A stretch of DNA of 64,000 nucleotides from Candidatus Omnitrophota bacterium (lineage in GTDB: Bacteria > Omnitrophota > Gorgyraeia > Velamenicoccales > Velamenicoccaceae), in contig DMEU01000002.1 of the NCBI GenBank assembly GCA_003451585.1, positions 1-64,000 of the forward strand, given 5' to 3'. A program made the translations under genes and the position numbers. Below, one piece after another: positions 23,825 through 32,781 of the stretch (position 1 is the stretch's first letter; each line of letters begins with the position of its first letter). A model generated the notes under the pieces. The model was not told the origin of the DNA. It worked only from the letters and a program-made list of their open reading frames with translations, and did not search any database.

Positions 23825-25402
23825 TCAATTATGGCTGGTTTTTATTTTTATGTCAACGTTCTTTATGTTTTCCTCTACCAGGACCCGTTTGAGTATTTTT
23901 CCGGAAGAATTTTTCGGCAATTCTTTTCTGATCTCTACGCGCCTTGGTATCTTATAAAGCGCCAGGTGTTCTTTTAAGTATGCGATTATCTGGTGTTCCG
24001 TTAGGGAGCCCTCGGCTTTAAGGACGCAATAACACTTCGGCACCTCTCCTTTGTGCAGGTCAGGTATGCCTATTACGGCGGCTTCTTTTATCTGCGGGTG
24101 CTGGTATAAGACTTCCTCTATTTCCCGAGGGTATACGTTGAGGCCTCGCACATTGACCATCTCTTTTTTCCGTCCCATTATGGTAATATAATTTTCACTG
24201 TCTAATTTCGCCATATCGCCTGTCATGAGCCAGCCGTCACGCAGGACCGTCTCGTTCTCATCGCTTCTTTTGAAATACCCCTGCATTACCCCCGGCCCTT
24301 TTACGCAAAGTTCGCCTATTTGTTCTGCCCTTAAGCTGGTGCCGTTTTCGTCTGTTATTTTGACTTTTGTATCCGGTATGGGCAGGCCTATGGAACCGGG
24401 CTTACGTCTTCCTTTTAGTGGATTAAGGGAGACTACCGGAGAGGCCTCTGTTAGGCCGTAGCCTTCCAATAGCGGTATGCCATATTTCTTCTCGAATTTT
24501 AGAAAAACCTCTATCGGCAGGGCTGCTGCCCCGGATATGGCCAGTCTTACAGGGTTAAAGAAGCGCAATAACCATGGTGCAAGGAACTTGGGCAGTTTCA
24601 TCTCTGCCAGTATCTGGTATAGCGACGGTATGCCTACAAAAATAGTAACCTTGTTCTTGCGTATGGCGCGTAACAGTTTTTTGATGGGCCTGGGAGATTT
24701 CATGATAACTGTCTTGGCGCCGTTTAATAGAGGCATGATCATGCAAACGGTCGCGGCAAATGAATGAAATAGCGGAAGAAAACAGATAAATGTGTCCCCC
24801 GCTGCTACGCGGATAGTCTTGGATGACGATATAGCGTTGCTTAAAAGATTATTGTGGGTCAGCATCGCGGCTTTAGGGTGGCCGGTCGTGCCTGAAGTGT
24901 ATAAGAATACGGCCAGTTCCCCGTCTTCGCAGGCCTTCGGAGATATATCTAGTTCTGCGTGTTTTTTGCCGTCAAGGTATTCTGAAAGCGAGTATGCGTT
25001 CTCCGTATTTTTATTGGTCAGGGCTACGAATTTGAGCGATCCTAAAATGACATTAAGCTCAAGCGCCATTTCGCTGTATGCCGAAGATGTAAGGATGCCC
25101 ACGCTCTCTGAGTCCTGGAGGATGTATTTGGCCTCCTCCCTTTTAAACATATGATTAATAGGTACGACAACGGCGCCTGCCAAAAGGACCCCGAAATAGC
25201 AGAATATAAAATCAGGTGAATTGTCCAGCAGGATGGCTATGCGTTCACCTTTTTTGACCTGCCAGCTTTTTAAGGCACAGGCTACAGCCGAGGCCCTGTT
25301 TAAGACTTCGTCATATGTGAATTTGTTCTGGCCGAAGATGATGGCTGTGCGGTTGGGGTATTCTTTAGAACCGTAATGCAGGATATCAGTAAGATTTGTC
25401 AT
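23825..25402 (-). CDS. AMP-dependent acyl-CoA ligase
   Basis: Activates a carboxylic acid, probably a fatty acid, to its CoA ester via an acyl-adenylate; about 525 aa. Motifs: P-loop VFLYTSGTTGHPKAAMLTH, GYGLTEASPVVS, the hinge YITIMGRKKEMV and the catalytic Lys in KNSSGKILKR. The ATG at 25402 overlaps the uppP stop by 4 bp, so it is preferred to 25444. Chain-length preference cannot be read from the sequence. With accB and accC in the window it belongs to lipid metabolism. Confidence 0.85.
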   Translation of the reverse strand: MTNLTDILHYGSKEYPNRTAIIFGQNKFTYDEVLNRASAVACALKSWQVKKGERIAILLDNSPDFIFCYFGVLLAGAVVVPINHMFKREEAKYILQDSESVGILTSSAYSEMALELNVILGSLKFVALTNKNTENAYSLSEYLDGKKHAELDISPKACEDGELAVFLYTSGTTGHPKAAMLTHNNLLSNAISSSKTIRVAAGDTFICFLPLFHSFAATVCMIMPLLNGAKTVIMKSPRPIKKLLRAIRKNKVTIFVGIPSLYQILAEMKLPKFLAPWLLRFFNPVRLAISGAAALPIEVFLKFEKKYGIPLLEGYGLTEASPVVSLNPLKGRRKPGSIGLPIPDTKVKITDENGTSLRAEQIGELCVKGPGVMQGYFKRSDENETVLRDGWLMTGDMAKLDSENYITIMGRKKEMVNVRGLNVYPREIEEVLYQHPQIKEAAVIGIPDLHKGEVPKCYCVLKAEGSLTEHQIIAYLKEHLALYKIPRRVEIRKELPKNSSGKILKRVLVEENIKNVDIKIKTSHN

Positions 25403-26142
25403 GTTTTTAAGATCGATAAAAGTACCACACCTAAGGACAGGCAATAGTAACCGAACCAGTGCAGTTTATCGGCTTTTATTATCTTGCTAAGGCACGAAAG
25501 GGCCGCCAGCCCGAATATGTAAGATGCAGCCAGCCCAGCCGTTATGGCCAGGGGGCTCAAATGAATGGAAAGATCAACGTCCTTGGCTTCCAATAGAAAA
25601 GCGCCGATAATGGCAGGGATCGAAACTATAAAGGAGAACCGGAAGGCCTGTTCTTTTTCTACGCCTCTTGCCAAGAGTGTAGTTATTGTGAAGCCAGATC
25701 TTGAGATGCCCGGCGTAATAGCTAATCCTTGGGCGACGCCCATGAGCGCGCTATCAGCCAGGCCGGGAGACCTCTTGCCTTTTTTAAAAAATCGTGTCAA
25801 AGAAAGTATCAGGCCGTTAATAACTATGAACACGGCTACAAGCCTGGCGGAATTGAATAAAGTTTCGAAGTTTTTTCTAAAGCATAAACCTATGACGCTG
25901 GTGACTGCCGTAACTACGGCCGTGTACCATAAGGTCTTAGGTGTCTTTATGGCCGCCCAGACATCTTTGGAGAAAAAGGTCAAAAGCGCGAGGATCGTCC
26001 CGATGTGCAGAAGAGCAGTCAGAAGGACCACATCTTCCGTCATTCCTAAGTAATGCTGTGCGATAACCAGGTGCCCTGAGCTCGAGACCGGGAAAAATTC
26101 AGTCAGTCCCTGTATGGCCCCGAGGATGATGATCTTTAACAT
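25399..26142 (-). CDS. uppP: Undecaprenyl-diphosphatase (BacA/UppP)
   Basis: A 247-aa integral membrane enzyme that recycles undecaprenyl pyrophosphate to the monophosphate for cell-wall and LPS synthesis. Signature motifs are GLTEFFPVSSSGHLVIAQ near the start and ITPGISRSGFTIT in the middle, with about eight membrane helices. It comes first in an operon with the acyl-CoA ligase. Confidence 0.95.
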   Translation of the reverse strand: MLKIIILGAIQGLTEFFPVSSSGHLVIAQHYLGMTEDVVLLTALLHIGTILALLTFFSKDVWAAIKTPKTLWYTAVVTAVTSVIGLCFRKNFETLFNSARLVAVFIVINGLILSLTRFFKKGKRSPGLADSALMGVAQGLAITPGISRSGFTITTLLARGVEKEQAFRFSFIVSIPAIIGAFLLEAKDVDLSIHLSPLAITAGLAASYIFGLAALSCLSKIIKADKLHWFGYYCLSLGVVLLSILKT

Positions 26143-26145
26143 CTT

Positions 26146-26913
26146 TTATTCATAACGTATTTCGTCAAGATAGAAGGTGCAACCTTCGGGATTGACGTCT
26201 AGATTGGTAGACCAGGCAAATCCGCCTATCACATGCGAAAGGTCTTTGCCTGCCAGGTTTATAGAGTATTGTCTCCATTCAGGCGTCAGCATGACCGGCC
26301 CTATGCCGGCACTTCCTGAGTCCGGATAAGCGCCTGAAATGCCCCCCATCTTGAATTCTTCTATGCGCTCCCCTCCCTTTGCCCCCCTGGCCCAGAATGT
26401 GAGCCTGTAAGCGCCGGAGAGATCAAAGCCGCCTGCCGAATTCGAGCCCCAATTATTAGCAGGGTCTTGCCAGTACATCCCTGTCCAACGCGCTCCTCCT
26501 GAAGCCCTGTTGGAATATGATATCTTTATGCAAGTTGAGCCGGAATACGGGTTTTCCATGGAATCCGGTACCAGGGTGACGTCCTGGCTATCACCCATCC
26601 AACCCGAAGGTATGAAGTGGTTGTCGGGCGCATTTTTATCCGAATATACGTAAAAAGTCTTAAACGCGGTCTCCGGCATTGCCGGCTGAGGCAGATATTG
26701 CGTCAGGCTTTTGGGTGATGTCGGTATGGGCGCCACCATCGGCGGAAGTTGAGTTGCAGGGATATCGGCCGGCTGAGTGTAGGGTGCGGCCGCTTTTTCT
26801 ATCTGTGCCGTGATCTCTTCAACCGGTGCGCTCACAATGCCGGGCTTAGGTTCCTGCCTTTGGCATCCGAAAATGGCCAGGACTAACAGGACAATGGTTA
26901 TTATTTTTTTCAT
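26146..26913 (-). CDS. Lipoprotein with a carbohydrate-binding-like domain
   Basis: A 255-aa lipoprotein (lipobox IFGC, Cys17). A Pro/Ala-rich linker (20-75) precedes a domain with GWMGDSQDVTLVPDSMENPY, GSTCIKISYSN, GYDLSGAYRLTFWARG-like and FYLDEIRYE at the end, which looks like a jelly-roll carbohydrate-binding module. It might bind glycans at the cell surface. The substrate is unknown. Confidence 0.6.
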   Translation of the reverse strand: MKKIITIVLLVLAIFGCQRQEPKPGIVSAPVEEITAQIEKAAAPYTQPADIPATQLPPMVAPIPTSPKSLTQYLPQPAMPETAFKTFYVYSDKNAPDNHFIPSGWMGDSQDVTLVPDSMENPYSGSTCIKISYSNRASGGARWTGMYWQDPANNWGSNSAGGFDLSGAYRLTFWARGAKGGERIEEFKMGGISGAYPDSGSAGIGPVMLTPEWRQYSINLAGKDLSHVIGGFAWSTNLDVNPEGCTFYLDEIRYE

Positions 26914-26926
26914 TATTTTCTCCCGT

Positions 26927-27253
26927 TCATATTTTTGCTTTTTTTATAAGTTCCTTGTAATAGTTTATGCATTCAGGGCAGGCGCCTTCGGTTTCGCTCC
27001 ATTCCGGATGGTCCTTTTTGATCAGGCTCAATAGGTATTCTTCGGCCTTGATGTGAGTAAGGGCGCTGGCTTCATCTACGACACGGTCGCATATCTGACA
27101 AGTATATGGTGCCCCGGTATTTTTTTTAGCGCCTGCGGCACAGCGGTTGCAAAGCCCGGGATCTTCGGGCGAAGGGTAACACTTCAGAAGATTTTTCAAT
27201 AGGCCCGAGAAGGCCCCCTCCAGCGGTACCCTGCATTTTCGGCATCTTTTCAT
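26927..27253 (-). CDS. Cysteine-rich zinc-binding protein
   Basis: A 108-aa protein with four cysteine pairs: CRKC (4-7), CNRC (about 35-38), CQIC (about 52-55) and CPEC (about 92-95). Probably binds two zinc ions. Its start overlaps the diguanylate cyclase gene by 4 bp. Role unknown. Confidence 0.55.
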   Translation of the reverse strand: MKRCRKCRVPLEGAFSGLLKNLLKCYPSPEDPGLCNRCAAGAKKNTGAPYTCQICDRVVDEASALTHIKAEEYLLSLIKKDHPEWSETEGACPECINYYKELIKKAKI

Positions 27254-28509
27254 GGATCTGTCTCCTGTCTGTTTTTGGACGGTGTAAAATCAGGCTGGTG
27301 TTCCAGGAGCCGTTTTATGTGTTCTTCGTCGCTGAGCCCCATAGATACGACTACCTCGCCTAAATGCTGGCCGGTATTCCAGTGGTGGTTTAACGCCTCA
27401 TTGAGCTGTTCTTCGTTTAAAAGGCGGGTTTCAAGCATGATCTGTCCAAGCGGTTTATAGTTTTTTAAGGCATGATGATGGCTCTTTAGCTCAGTGGCAT
27501 ATTGTTCTTTTAAGTCCGGGCGGTTTTCCGGCACTGTATCGGCTAGCCTACGGCTTACGGTATCGGCACCGGCATCGGCTGAGCGGCGGTTGACAAGGTA
27601 GTTGCTGGTGTGGTGTTTTTTCAGGAATTTTTTAATTTCAAAAGCTATTTCTATGAGTTCGAAAATAGAGCGGATGTTTGATGCCTTGTTGTTGACTATG
27701 GCTATGGAAAGGCCCATTAAAGGGATATGTTTTAAGTGGCCGCTCCTGTCTTTGGACCTGGTAAAACCGTTTTTCCTGTCTTCCAAGGAATAATGGAACA
27801 ACATTAGCCGGTCAAATTCGTTGATGCATTCCTGCGCTATAAGCTCTTCTTTGTCGGGTGTTGTCAGATAGACGAAATCATCGCCTCCGATATGGCCCAC
27901 GAAATCACCGCCGTTGCCGAATTTCCTTACAGCCGAGGTTATTATTTTTGCCGTTTGAAGGATGACGCGGTCGCCGGCGATGTAGCCGTATTTGTCGTTA
28001 AAGGATTTAAAATTATTTATATCCAGGTATGCGAAAGAGAAAGGTTTTTTTTCTTCCATGTACCCCTTGACGAATTTCTCGATGGATTTGTTTCCCGGGA
28101 GCTTTGTCAACGCATTGGCATGGAATTGGTGGTCGGCGCTCCTTAAAGACAGCGCTATCCTTATCTCTAAGTCTATAGGGTCCGGAGGCTTGATGAGGAA
28201 GTCGTCTACCCCCTGCTCTATGTCCAACAGGCTGCGCCTGAGCTGTTTTTTCTCGATCAGGATTATTATGGGCATATATGACGTGATAAAGTCATATTTC
28301 AACATTTTACATAGTTTCAAACCGTCTATCTTGGACAGATGAGCGTCGATAAGTATAAGGTCGGGGTATTTCTGCGCGGCGAGATTTAAGGCAAGGTTGC
28401 CGTCATGGCAGAGTATGACGTCATAATTCCAGGCCTTCAGGAGGTATGTTAATATTTTGTCCAGGCTTTGGTCTTCGATGACCAGGAGGATTTTTTTGTT
28501 TTTGGACAT
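27250..28509 (-). CDS. REC-GGDEF diguanylate cyclase with C-terminal MshEN-like segment
   Basis: A 419-aa protein. Receiver domain (1-125; phospho-acceptor Asp in LILIDAHLSKIDG), GGDEF domain (about 130-300) with an intact active site HIGGDDFVYL, then a segment at about 355-405, LGQIMLETRLLNEEQLNEAL and HLGEVVVSMGLSDEEHIKRLL, that matches the MshEN sequence pattern known to bind c-di-GMP. The canonical inhibitory RxxD site upstream of GGDEF is absent (NGGD instead). Product sensing by the tail is an inference. It should make c-di-GMP, for which four PilZ proteins are encoded nearby. Confidence 0.85.
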   Translation of the reverse strand: MSKNKKILLVIEDQSLDKILTYLLKAWNYDVILCHDGNLALNLAAQKYPDLILIDAHLSKIDGLKLCKMLKYDFITSYMPIIILIEKKQLRRSLLDIEQGVDDFLIKPPDPIDLEIRIALSLRSADHQFHANALTKLPGNKSIEKFVKGYMEEKKPFSFAYLDINNFKSFNDKYGYIAGDRVILQTAKIITSAVRKFGNGGDFVGHIGGDDFVYLTTPDKEELIAQECINEFDRLMLFHYSLEDRKNGFTRSKDRSGHLKHIPLMGLSIAIVNNKASNIRSIFELIEIAFEIKKFLKKHHTSNYLVNRRSADAGADTVSRRLADTVPENRPDLKEQYATELKSHHHALKNYKPLGQIMLETRLLNEEQLNEALNHHWNTGQHLGEVVVSMGLSDEEHIKRLLEHQPDFTPSKNRQETDP

Positions 28510-28510
28510 C

Positions 28511-28837
28511 TTATTCTTTTACCGCCGCATTGTAGATAAAAACAACAGCGGTAACAATGACGAAGACAACGCGGCAGATACCGATGGATATCATGGAGTT
28601 ATCCGTGCCGAACCTCGTTACCAGAAATGACTCTGTGCGTATCATCAGGATAAATAAAAGGAGAGTTGTGAAAAAGAAAGAGCCTATTTTCTTTAACGGC
28701 CATTTACGCAGGAATATTATATAGAACAGCCCGAGGCTTAGTAAAAGCGTCTTTAGGTCAGTGCCTTTAAAAAAGTCTGTGGCAAGCGTGATGGTCTGGT
28801 AGATCTGTTCTTTGATCTCGAGAATTATATTATTCAC
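28511..28837 (-). CDS. Hypothetical membrane protein
   Basis: A 108-aa protein with three hydrophobic stretches and a short lysine-rich loop (RKWPLKKIG). No family recognised. It lies one base from the diguanylate cyclase gene and overlaps the next small membrane gene, suggesting an operon. Confidence 0.5.
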   Translation of the reverse strand: MNNIILEIKEQIYQTITLATDFFKGTDLKTLLLSLGLFYIIFLRKWPLKKIGSFFFTTLLLFILMIRTESFLVTRFGTDNSMISIGICRVVFVIVTAVVFIYNAAVKE

Positions 28838-29081
28838 GTTTTCCTTTTAGGGAGAAGACAAGAATGCCGGATACCAGCATAATAAGGCCGGAGTAAGCGG
28901 CTATTTTTCCCCAGTACAGGCTTTCTTTTCCTCCGGACCTTTTGTAAAGCGGGCTTGTCTGCTCTGTCTTAATGAAATTTTTTGAATCTATCCAGATGAT
29001 CTTGTAACGCGGGGTAAAAATAACTAATAAAATTATGCCCAGGACGGCAAGCACTGAAACGGCTATCTGTTTTTTGTTCAT
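28830..29081 (-). CDS. Hypothetical small membrane protein
   Basis: An 83-aa protein with two membrane helices (AVSVLAVLGIILLVIF and AAYSGLIMLVSGILVFSL) and a short loop rich in Lys/Ser between them. It overlaps the neighbouring 108-aa membrane protein gene by 8 bp. No function assigned. Confidence 0.5.
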   Translation of the reverse strand: MNKKQIAVSVLAVLGIILLVIFTPRYKIIWIDSKNFIKTEQTSPLYKRSGGKESLYWGKIAAYSGLIMLVSGILVFSLKGKRE

Positions 29082-29110
29082 TTTTTCTCTCCCGTTGTGA
29101 TGATATAAGT

Positions 29111-30301
29111 CTATCTAAAATCAGAAGATAAGTCAATGATTTTGGGCGCGAATATCCTTTTGATCAGCATGGTGGCATAGCTTCCGCGGGCCAATGAAAA
29201 TTTAAGGACCATTTTTTTTGAACCCGGGTATAGGTCATCCGCGGAGGCCTCTTCAGTCAGTCCCTCCGGAACTGCCACGGCCTTTCTTTGCGTGCTCTTG
29301 AAATATGCCTGCCGTATCTTTGTAATGTTGAACATAGGCGTTGTAAGCCCATTTTCCTGCAGGACCATCTCAGCGATCTTTCTCGTCCTTTCATCAGAAA
29401 TATCCATTTTAGAGGCTATGGTAGGAATGGCCAGGTTTAGCCAGTCAGCACGCAGGGCCGGCTCCAGGATATCGAAAAAGATATAATCTCCTGCAAGGCC
29501 TTTATGGGTGAGCGGCCCCTGCACATTTTGCGCTAGAAATCTTCTTAAGGTCTCATTCCATAAGTAGCCCTGGTATGCCGAAAAATGGAGCGTGAGTTCG
29601 TGCGGCGGTATCTTTCTTAATAGTGGGATGAAATCCTTTGGCTTGGCTGCCAGATGGGCGAAGGCCGACCGCGCTGTTTGCGATACGGCTTTTTGAAGGC
29701 AGCGCTGCCAGTCTCCCCAATTTTCATAGAAGAACCCCTTTTCTTCCCTGGCCTTCTTATCGTCGGTCGATGATAGATGCGTTAAGTAGATCTTAAGCGC
29801 GCCGTTAAAGTGTTTCTTTAATATTTTTTCCGCAAGGAACCCCTGGTTTTTGTCGAATGTGCCGAATCTTTGGTCATCAAAATAATTAGCGAAGCCCGAA
29901 TCCCTTATTTTGGGGATCTCTCTTTGGGCTGTATCCGCTTCTTGATCGCTTACGCCCCTTAATACAATGGAAAAGCGGTTTGCATCGATTAAGTCCGGGC
30001 CCATAGGCCTGTCGAGGTAACCGACGTGTGTCAGCGACCAGTTCTTCTCTTTGATATCAACGGGCTTTTTGTTGTCCTGGACAGTTATATACTGGCGCGT
30101 AAAGGCATGTTTGTCTTTTCGTCCGCCATAGCCGAAATTTGAAAAGGGCAGGCGCAATCTTTTGGAAATTTCGAGCAGCAGCTCGATCGTATTCTCGCCC
30201 TTTTTTTCCAGGAGGTAAAGCCCTGTAGGGCCTTTGGAGGATATGGGCGTCCCGAGTATCTCTTCGACATAGAAATCCTCAGGCAGGACTTTGATCTTCA
30301 T
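29111..30301 (-). CDS. truD: tRNA pseudouridine synthase TruD
   Basis: Makes pseudouridine 13 in tRNA; 396 aa. The catalytic Asp is in GYGGRKDKHAFTRQYITV, and DANRFSIVLRG and NYFDDQRFGTFDKN are typical of the family. A TRUD insertion domain lies in the middle. It precedes, by six bases, no gene on its own side other than the radical SAM gene at 30308, which is transcribed towards it. Confidence 0.93.
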   Translation of the reverse strand: MKIKVLPEDFYVEEILGTPISSKGPTGLYLLEKKGENTIELLLEISKRLRLPFSNFGYGGRKDKHAFTRQYITVQDNKKPVDIKEKNWSLTHVGYLDRPMGPDLIDANRFSIVLRGVSDQEADTAQREIPKIRDSGFANYFDDQRFGTFDKNQGFLAEKILKKHFNGALKIYLTHLSSTDDKKAREEKGFFYENWGDWQRCLQKAVSQTARSAFAHLAAKPKDFIPLLRKIPPHELTLHFSAYQGYLWNETLRRFLAQNVQGPLTHKGLAGDYIFFDILEPALRADWLNLAIPTIASKMDISDERTRKIAEMVLQENGLTTPMFNITKIRQAYFKSTQRKAVAVPEGLTEEASADDLYPGSKKMVLKFSLARGSYATMLIKRIFAPKIIDLSSDFR

Positions 30302-30307
30302 GTTAAG

Positions 30308-31267
30308 TTAAATGTTCCTTTTAATGTTCGTGCCGGCAAAACGTTCCAGGCCGTGTGATTCCTGTACCCAGCCATTCTCCAGGCCGTATTTTTTTAAGGA
30401 TGATACGGCGCGGGCATATTCTTCCCGGGTTATGCGGCGGTCTAAGGGCGGATTGCTCTCTGCCTCAAAACACGGTTGGTATTGGCTCATCAGGCTTATA
30501 TATACCTGGGGTGAAAGCTTTTTTGCGATAAAGGCGCATATCTGTTCTGTAGAGGACAGGTCTTGCGGCAGGACAAGGTGGCGTATTATGAGGCCGCGTT
30601 CTATTATGTCGTTTTCGTCGAATTTTGCGATGCCTACCTGGTCAAACATTTCTTTTACGCTTCTTTGGTTGAATTCCGGGTAGTCGGGCGCCAAGGAATA
30701 CCTGGCAGCGTGTGCATTGTCCGCATACCGCATATCAGGCAAGTAGATATCAATGATGCCGTCGAGGAGCCGGATCATTTCCGGAAGTTCGTAGCCTGAA
30801 GTGTTGTAGACGAGCGGGATGTGTAATCCGTCCCTGACAGCTAAGATGAGGGCCTCTAAGATCTGAGGCATGACGTGTGTGGGGGTCACAAAATTTATGT
30901 TGTGACAGCCAAGCTCCTGTAGCTCGAGCATATAGCCTGCCAATTCACTTGCGCCTGCCTTTCTGCCTTCTTCGAGCTGGCTGAAGTCGTAATTCTGACA
31001 GTACAGGCACTTTAGGTTACAGCGGGAAAAAAATATGGTGCCTGATCCTTTTGTGCCCGAAATGGCCGGTTCTTCTCCGTGGTGGGCAAAGTAACTGCAG
31101 ACGAGCGCGTTCCTGCCAGTGCGGCAGAAACCTTTCTCATCTTTTAGCCGGTTGATGCCGCACTTCCTGGGGCATATAGCGCATGACTCAAGCATGGAGA
31201 GCGCGGTTTCGGCTTTTTTGTGCAGGCCCCCGGACTTAAACGCATCTATATAGCTGGGAAGAGCCAT
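30308..31267 (-). CDS. Radical SAM protein, PflA-like (COG1313 type)
   Basis: About 319 aa. An N-terminal CAICPRKCGINRLKDEKGFC cluster-like motif is followed by the radical SAM CNLKCLYC and the GHNINFVTPTHVMPQILEAL-type strand. This combination is typical of uncharacterised PflA-like proteins (COG1313), which are not proven activases. The start at 31267 overlaps the DUF4416 gene by 32 bp. A longer start at 31288 is possible. Confidence 0.8.
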   Translation of the reverse strand: MALPSYIDAFKSGGLHKKAETALSMLESCAICPRKCGINRLKDEKGFCRTGRNALVCSYFAHHGEEPAISGTKGSGTIFFSRCNLKCLYCQNYDFSQLEEGRKAGASELAGYMLELQELGCHNINFVTPTHVMPQILEALILAVRDGLHIPLVYNTSGYELPEMIRLLDGIIDIYLPDMRYADNAHAARYSLAPDYPEFNQRSVKEMFDQVGIAKFDENDIIERGLIIRHLVLPQDLSSTEQICAFIAKKLSPQVYISLMSQYQPCFEAESNPPLDRRITREEYARAVSSLKKYGLENGWVQESHGLERFAGTNIKRNI

Positions 31268-31796
31268 ATTTTTTTTCGATCTGTTCATAATATTTATTTC
31301 TGACCTTGTTAAAAAAAGCTATGTGGCTGTCGGTCTTGTAATCAGGGTAGGTCCATCGGCCGGCGCAGAATGTGTTATTTTTGAAATAAAGTGTCACTTC
31401 CTGAAAAATGCCTCTTCCGGCATATATCCTGTGAGCAAAATTCTTTGTGGTTGCCAGCACAAGCTTGGATAGGGTTATGTAACCAGGGTCTAAGTTGATG
31501 TCTCTTTTGTCGTTGTTGGAGGACAATTTTTTTTCTAATCGATTGGCGGCAAGCTTGCACTCCGGCAGGCGTTCCGCGGGGATAAGCCGTTCAAATGAGA
31601 TGAACTTTCTTTTAAGGCCGTCACCCATTTCTTTGGAATAATAATCTGTAAGGTCAAATTCAAAGACAGTGCTGGTAATGTCGGCCGGCCCGAATTTTTT
31701 TGTTAACAGCTTTTCGGCCTGTGTGAATAAGGCCGTATCATTGGCGATGATACCTGTGATAAGTTTAACTGGCAGAGGACGGGTTGGTTCGCCCAT
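31236..31796 (-). CDS. DUF4416 family protein
   Basis: A 186-aa protein that matches the DUF4416 pattern: PVKLITGIIAND, FEFDLTDYYSKEMG, LKRKFISFERLI, then NLDPGYITLSKLVLATTKN and HRIYAGRGIFQEVTL. No activity is known. It ends inside the start of the radical SAM gene, so the two are co-translated and may share a pathway. Confidence 0.8.
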   Translation of the reverse strand: MGEPTRPLPVKLITGIIANDTALFTQAEKLLTKKFGPADITSTVFEFDLTDYYSKEMGDGLKRKFISFERLIPAERLPECKLAANRLEKKLSSNNDKRDINLDPGYITLSKLVLATTKNFAHRIYAGRGIFQEVTLYFKNNTFCAGRWTYPDYKTDSHIAFFNKVRNKYYEQIEKKYGSSQLYRCV

Positions 31797-31805
31797 TACG
31801 GGTTT

Positions 31806-32201
31806 TTAGGAAGGCCGGGTGAGGTTATTTTTGACATAGGCGTCTATGAGTTTCATATCGCCTTTTGAGATCGAGTTGAAATAGATGGCAATGTTGTATT
31901 TGTCGTGTTCCAATGTCCCTTCGGTCCGCTCGATACGCACTATGGTCCCTTCGCAAATTATGTGTTTGGCGGTCTTTGAGCTTTTGGAACGGGGTATCAG
32001 CAATGTGATCTTGAGCTTTGTCAAGATCGGCAGATAAGAGTCTATCTGACAGTAGGCACCTATACAGCTGATATTTTGTGTTTCAGTGACAAAGTCGGCC
32101 TCTTTGTCATTTAGTTTGATGGCGATATTTTTAGAAACGCGCTGATAACGCCTGCGTTCCTGAACGTGTTCTTTTCTATTCAGCTGCTTTTTTATTTGCA
32201 T
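31806..32201 (-). CDS. PilZ domain protein
   Basis: A 131-aa PilZ protein: ERRRYQRVSKNIAIK carries the arginines and TQNISCIGAYCQ the NxSxxG motif. Probably a c-di-GMP receptor. Its start lies inside the 3' end of a 46-aa CxxC gene (26-bp overlap). Confidence 0.8.
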   Translation of the reverse strand: MQIKKQLNRKEHVQERRRYQRVSKNIAIKLNDKEADFVTETQNISCIGAYCQIDSYLPILTKLKITLLIPRSKSSKTAKHIICEGTIVRIERTEGTLEHDKYNIAIYFNSISKGDMKLIDAYVKNNLTRPS

Positions 32202-32316
32202 CGGCGAAACACTTCCTGTTGCAGTAGAATTTCCCGTTCCTGTAGTAGCGCTTTAAGCGTTTCACAGGTTTGTTGCATTTTGCGCAATTGACTTTTTTTG
32301 ACTCTTTGTCTGCCAT
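32176..32316 (-). CDS. Tiny Cys/Lys-rich protein
   Basis: A 46-aa open frame: MADKESKKVNCAKCNKPV, then KRLKRYYRNGKFYCNRKC and a helical tail. Two CxxC-type pairs (CAKC and CNRKC) suggest one zinc site. The KKxxRYYRNGKFYC pattern looks conserved. The gene sits between two PilZ genes and overlaps the second by 26 bp in another frame. Confidence 0.6.
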   Translation of the reverse strand: MADKESKKVNCAKCNKPVKRLKRYYRNGKFYCNRKCFADANKKAAE

Positions 32317-32328
32317 TTGATCTGCCCT

Positions 32329-32691
32329 CTATCTTCCCATTGTGATGTTGATTAAGATATATTCTTCAAGCCACTTTTTGAACATAGGGTTGATCTCGGA
32401 GAATTCAACGCCTGTCTGGAATTGGTCCGAACGCGGCGCGGTCTGTGACCATACTACCTTGGCCACTACCTCGATCACTTTGTTTACCTCCGGAAAACGC
32501 AATTTTATGATAATGTTGCTGTTCGGCTGAAAGAACGAATCCGTGTCCATCCTTAAGCCGGTCATGCTTATATCTTTGGTTATCGTCTCTCCAAAACGCT
32601 TTGAAGCGCTGATCTGGTGGAAAGTCACCGGGAGGCCGACTTTTAAACGTCTGGCCCTGCGTTTTTCAGGAATATCCGTAGTTTTCTTCAC
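32329..32691 (-). CDS. PilZ domain protein
   Basis: A 120-aa PilZ protein: EKRRARRLKVGLPVTF holds the arginines and TKDISMTGLRM the DxSxxG motif. It leads the PilZ/small-protein/PilZ group and is divergent from the PulC-like gene at 32782, with an 90-bp region between them that holds the promoters. Confidence 0.8.
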   Translation of the reverse strand: MKKTTDIPEKRRARRLKVGLPVTFHQISASKRFGETITKDISMTGLRMDTDSFFQPNSNIIIKLRFPEVNKVIEVVAKVVWSQTAPRSDQFQTGVEFSEINPMFKKWLEEYILINITMGR

Positions 32692-32743
32692 GATTTGAAC
32701 AGTAGATTATCACATAAGTCCTTTTGTGTCAAACATATTATGC

Positions 32744-32771
32744 TTTACAAAGATTAAGAGAATGGTATAAT
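32744..32771 (+). promoter_or_regulatory. Strong promoter, leaderless arrangement
   Basis: -35 TTTACA (32744-32749), 16-bp spacer, perfect -10 TATAAT (32766-32771). The ATG at 32782 lies ten bases after the -10, so little or no untranslated leader remains. Confidence 0.7.
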
Positions 32772-32781
32772 TTTATTCGCT

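Noticed and set aside
30308..31267. Radical SAM member of the AmmeMemoRadiSam trio
   Set aside because: Its N-terminal CAICPRKC cluster and length fit the COG1313 group better, and it is far from the Memo-like gene at 51694.
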